A stretch of 7,367 bases of DNA from Bacillota bacterium (GTDB lineage: Bacteria > Bacillota > Clostridia > Lachnospirales > Lachnospiraceae): assembly GCA_023435505.1 (NCBI GenBank), contig JAEYRR010000039.1:1-7367 (forward strand), in the 5' to 3' direction. The notes beneath the pieces were generated by a model, which saw only the letters and a list, made by a program, of their open reading frames with translations, was not told the origin of the DNA and did no database searches. Shown one piece after another: positions 6,080 through 7,367 of this stretch. Positions within the stretch are counted from its first letter, which is position 1. Each line of letters opens with the position of its first letter. The position numbers and the translations under genes were made by a program.

Positions 6080-6577
6080 TTATTCCTCTGTATAGGCAAT
6101 CTGTGCCTTGTGTAAGAACTGTTTGACAGATTCATCCCAGTAATGCTCCAAACTCTTGTCCATGGAAAATATCTTTAAACTGGTTCCTGTTAAAATATAA
6201 AGCCCTTTGCTGTCATATCGCAGGTTCAGATATAACCCATTGACATCAGCAGAAGTGAAGGATAGTCCGCTATTTTGTAACAGGCCATTCATCTGCTCTT
6301 TATTAATCTGAAATACTATCCTCATGGAAAGCGGCGTTCTAGTCCCCTTAATACATTGATAGGCAATCGGCTTAATCTCGCTCCATTTTCCATAGCTCCG
6401 CCCTTCGAGTTCTTCCTCTTCATCCGTAGAATACCAAGCCATATTAAGCTTACCATCTATATGAAGGGAAGTTGCCGTTTCTATGTCCATTTCATTGACT
6501 AAAAATTCATCAAATAAGGAATGAACCAGAAGTTTAGACATCATGATCTTTACATCCTGAATCTGTAATGCAATCAT
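6080..6577 (-). CDS. DUF5721-like protein, function unknown
   Basis: The 165-aa product starts MIALQIQDVKIMMSKLLVHS and has FDEFLVNEMDIETATSLHIDGKLN, an acidic stretch DEEEELEG at about 52-59, and an IKGTRTPLSMRIVFQINKEQM segment. This pattern is what I remember for DUF5721, a family of about 160 aa found in Lachnospiraceae; the assignment is from memory. No signal peptide or membrane segment is seen, so it is predicted to be cytosolic and mostly beta/alpha. The start is supported by AAGG nine bases upstream and by a promoter at 6615-6643. It is the gene immediately upstream of htpG on the same strand, but the CIRCE palindrome with its T-run and the separate htpG promoter make co-regulation uncertain. 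No enzymatic motif was recognised. Confidence 0.8.
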   Translation of the reverse strand: MIALQIQDVKIMMSKLLVHSLFDEFLVNEMDIETATSLHIDGKLNMAWYSTDEEEELEGRSYGKWSEIKPIAYQCIKGTRTPLSMRIVFQINKEQMNGLLQNSGLSFTSADVNGLYLNLRYDSKGLYILTGTSLKIFSMDKSLEHYWDESVKQFLHKAQIAYTEE

Positions 6578-6614
6578 ACTATTGTACCTTTCTTCCTCTA
6601 ATCTTACCCTATCT

Positions 6615-6643
6615 ATTGTAGAATATTATGTCCTGATTTGCAA
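6615..6643 (-). promoter_or_regulatory. Predicted promoter of the DUF5721-like gene
   Basis: On the - strand TTGCAA (6638-6643) and TACAAT (6615-6620) are separated by exactly 17 bp and lie about 40 bp before the start codon. The -35 box is part of the 10-bp palindrome ATTTGCAAAT (6636-6645), which also sits upstream of the divergent small gene. Confidence 0.6.
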
Positions 6644-6672
6644 ATACTATGGAAGTAAAATTTGACGAATTC

Positions 6673-6680
6673 AAGGAGGT
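6673..6680 (+). promoter_or_regulatory. Strong ribosome binding site that decides the start of the small ORF
   Basis: AAGGAGGT is a full anti-16S match, seven bases before the ATG at 6688. It rules in favour of that ATG over the in-frame ATG at 6649, which overlaps the divergent promoter region and has no RBS. Confidence 0.8.
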
Positions 6681-6687
6681 AACGACT

Positions 6688-6897
6688 ATGTTGTATTACT
6701 CAGAAAAAAGCAGATCTTACAGGTTTCCAGGACACGAGAGTGTTTTAAACTATGAAAAAGACCATCATCTCTATTGTCCTTCTTCCGACAACTTTACTTA
6801 CCTGGAGAATGACCCCTATGACTCCTATGGTCCCTTGTCCATACCTAGCGTCTCTACTTATACGGAAAATACTTCTTATACAACACCATTCTTCTAA
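6688..6897 (+). CDS. Small Tyr-rich hypothetical protein (69 aa)
   Basis: I do not recognise this protein. With the start set by AAGGAGGT, it is 69 aa, begins MLYYSEKSRSYRFPGHESVL, and contains 10 tyrosines, many serines and threonines, one cysteine (residue 30) and a C-terminal TTPFF. It has no hydrophobic helix or signal peptide and is likely polar and partly disordered. It is transcribed away from the DUF5721-like gene, and a strong terminator follows 31 bases after its stop. I could not see a convincing -35/-10 pair; TACTAT at 6645-6650 is a weak candidate -10. The excellent RBS and its own terminator argue that it is a real, expressed gene. Confidence 0.7.
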   Translation: MLYYSEKSRSYRFPGHESVLNYEKDHHLYCPSSDNFTYLENDPYDSYGPLSIPSVSTYTENTSYTTPFF

Positions 6898-6928
6898 ATG
6901 AATGTAGCTTTAGATAATTAATATGTAG

Positions 6929-6969
6929 AAAAGGTCATTTACATCAAACCATGTAAATGACCTTTTTTT
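6929..6969. terminator. Strong intrinsic terminator between convergent genes
   Basis: A perfect 16-bp stem pairs AAAAGGTCATTTACAT (6929-6944) with its reverse complement (6951-6966) around the loop CAAACC, with seven Ts at 6963-6969. It ends the small ORF transcript. On the - strand the stem ends in four Ts, so it may also serve the TraX-family gene, whose stop codon overlaps the T-run. Confidence 0.9.
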
Positions 6970-7367
6970 ACCATATCATATATTCCGTTGGCATAGTATG
7001 ATTCACTACTACAAAAATAACGGTGAGGATTACTAGATGTAATGGATAATACACATAAAACAGATATTTTACCTTTGGTCCTAACTTACCATTGTAGAGA
7101 GAAATGATAGGTACTGCCAAAGTACTGAGCATCTGTATATTATTAATACCACAAAATAATACATTAAGCACAAGAAGTACAGAAAACAACTGAATATTCC
7201 GTCCTCGGTACAGATAGAACACTGCCATATAAGCGATACCAAGCTCTGCATAGTCAACCTTTGCCATACTTGCTACTACTCCTACAGCCAACAGAATAGC
7301 AACCTGTGCCATACTGGTGGAAGATGTGTACTGGCCCCATCTTTCTTTCGCCTTTTCCATCATATAT
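6968..7367 (-). CDS. TraX-family membrane protein (C-terminal part, 5' end outside window)
   Basis: The visible product (about 133 codons, frame open to the window edge) is hydrophobic, with about five membrane segments; counted from the M at 7363 they lie near 19-34, 38-53, 58-75, 77-91 and 103-120. The signature KYLFYVYYPLHLVIL at 99-113 is typical of the C-terminal end of TraX-family proteins. TraX was named for acetylation of F-pilin; chromosomal homologues are common in Firmicutes and their substrate is mostly unknown. The family is about 230-250 aa long, so roughly the N-terminal half is missing here. The ATG at 7363 has no room for an RBS and is preceded by an open codon, so it is probably internal. 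The stop overlaps the T-run of the shared terminator. Confidence 0.8.
   Translation of the reverse strand, partial: YMMEKAKERWGQYTSSTSMAQVAILLAVGVVASMAKVDYAELGIAYMAVFYLYRGRNIQLFSVLLVLNVLFCGINNIQMLSTLAVPIISLYNGKLGPKVKYLFYVYYPLHLVILTVIFVVVNHTMPTEYMIW

Noticed and set aside
6649..6687. Longer start of the small ORF at 6649 (82 aa)
   Set aside because: It has no RBS and overlaps the divergent promoter region; the ATG at 6688 has a full AAGGAGGT at proper spacing.

Overview
The window looks like chromosome from a low-GC, Gram-positive anaerobe of the class Clostridia, most likely a Lachnospiraceae relative (inference). The reasons are the AT-rich codon use, strong AGGAGG-type ribosome binding sites, a perfect CIRCE operator for the HrcA heat-shock repressor, a DUF5721-like protein (a family I associate with Lachnospiraceae), and an HtpG with a long charged linker. 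No unambiguously new multi-gene system is visible. The notable signals are regulatory and mobile-element details.

Left part (1-2065, + strand): the 3' end of trkA and a complete trkH form a translationally coupled potassium-uptake operon. TrkH is the membrane translocation subunit with four P-loop filter motifs, and TrkA is its cytosolic RCK/NAD-binding gating subunit.

Centre-left (about 2079-3897): an apparently intact IS1182-family insertion sequence sits exactly in the gap between the convergent trkH and htpG genes. It has about 23-bp imperfect terminal inverted repeats, a 528-aa DDE transposase with all catalytic residues, and a strong hairpin just inside each end. The transposase has an extended -10 promoter only five bases before its ATG and no Shine-Dalgarno sequence, suggesting a leaderless mRNA.

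Centre (3921-6053, - strand): htpG, the bacterial Hsp90, is complete and preceded by a good RBS, a UTR hairpin, a sigma-A type promoter and, just upstream of the -35 box, a perfect CIRCE. On the htpG strand the CIRCE palindrome is followed at once by six Ts, so it may also terminate the gene upstream.

Right part (6080-7367): a DUF5721-like gene (- strand) is divergent from a small Tyr-rich 69-aa gene (+ strand) with a near-perfect Shine-Dalgarno. A strong terminator that looks bidirectional separates the small gene from the convergent 3' part of a TraX-family membrane protein that runs off the window.
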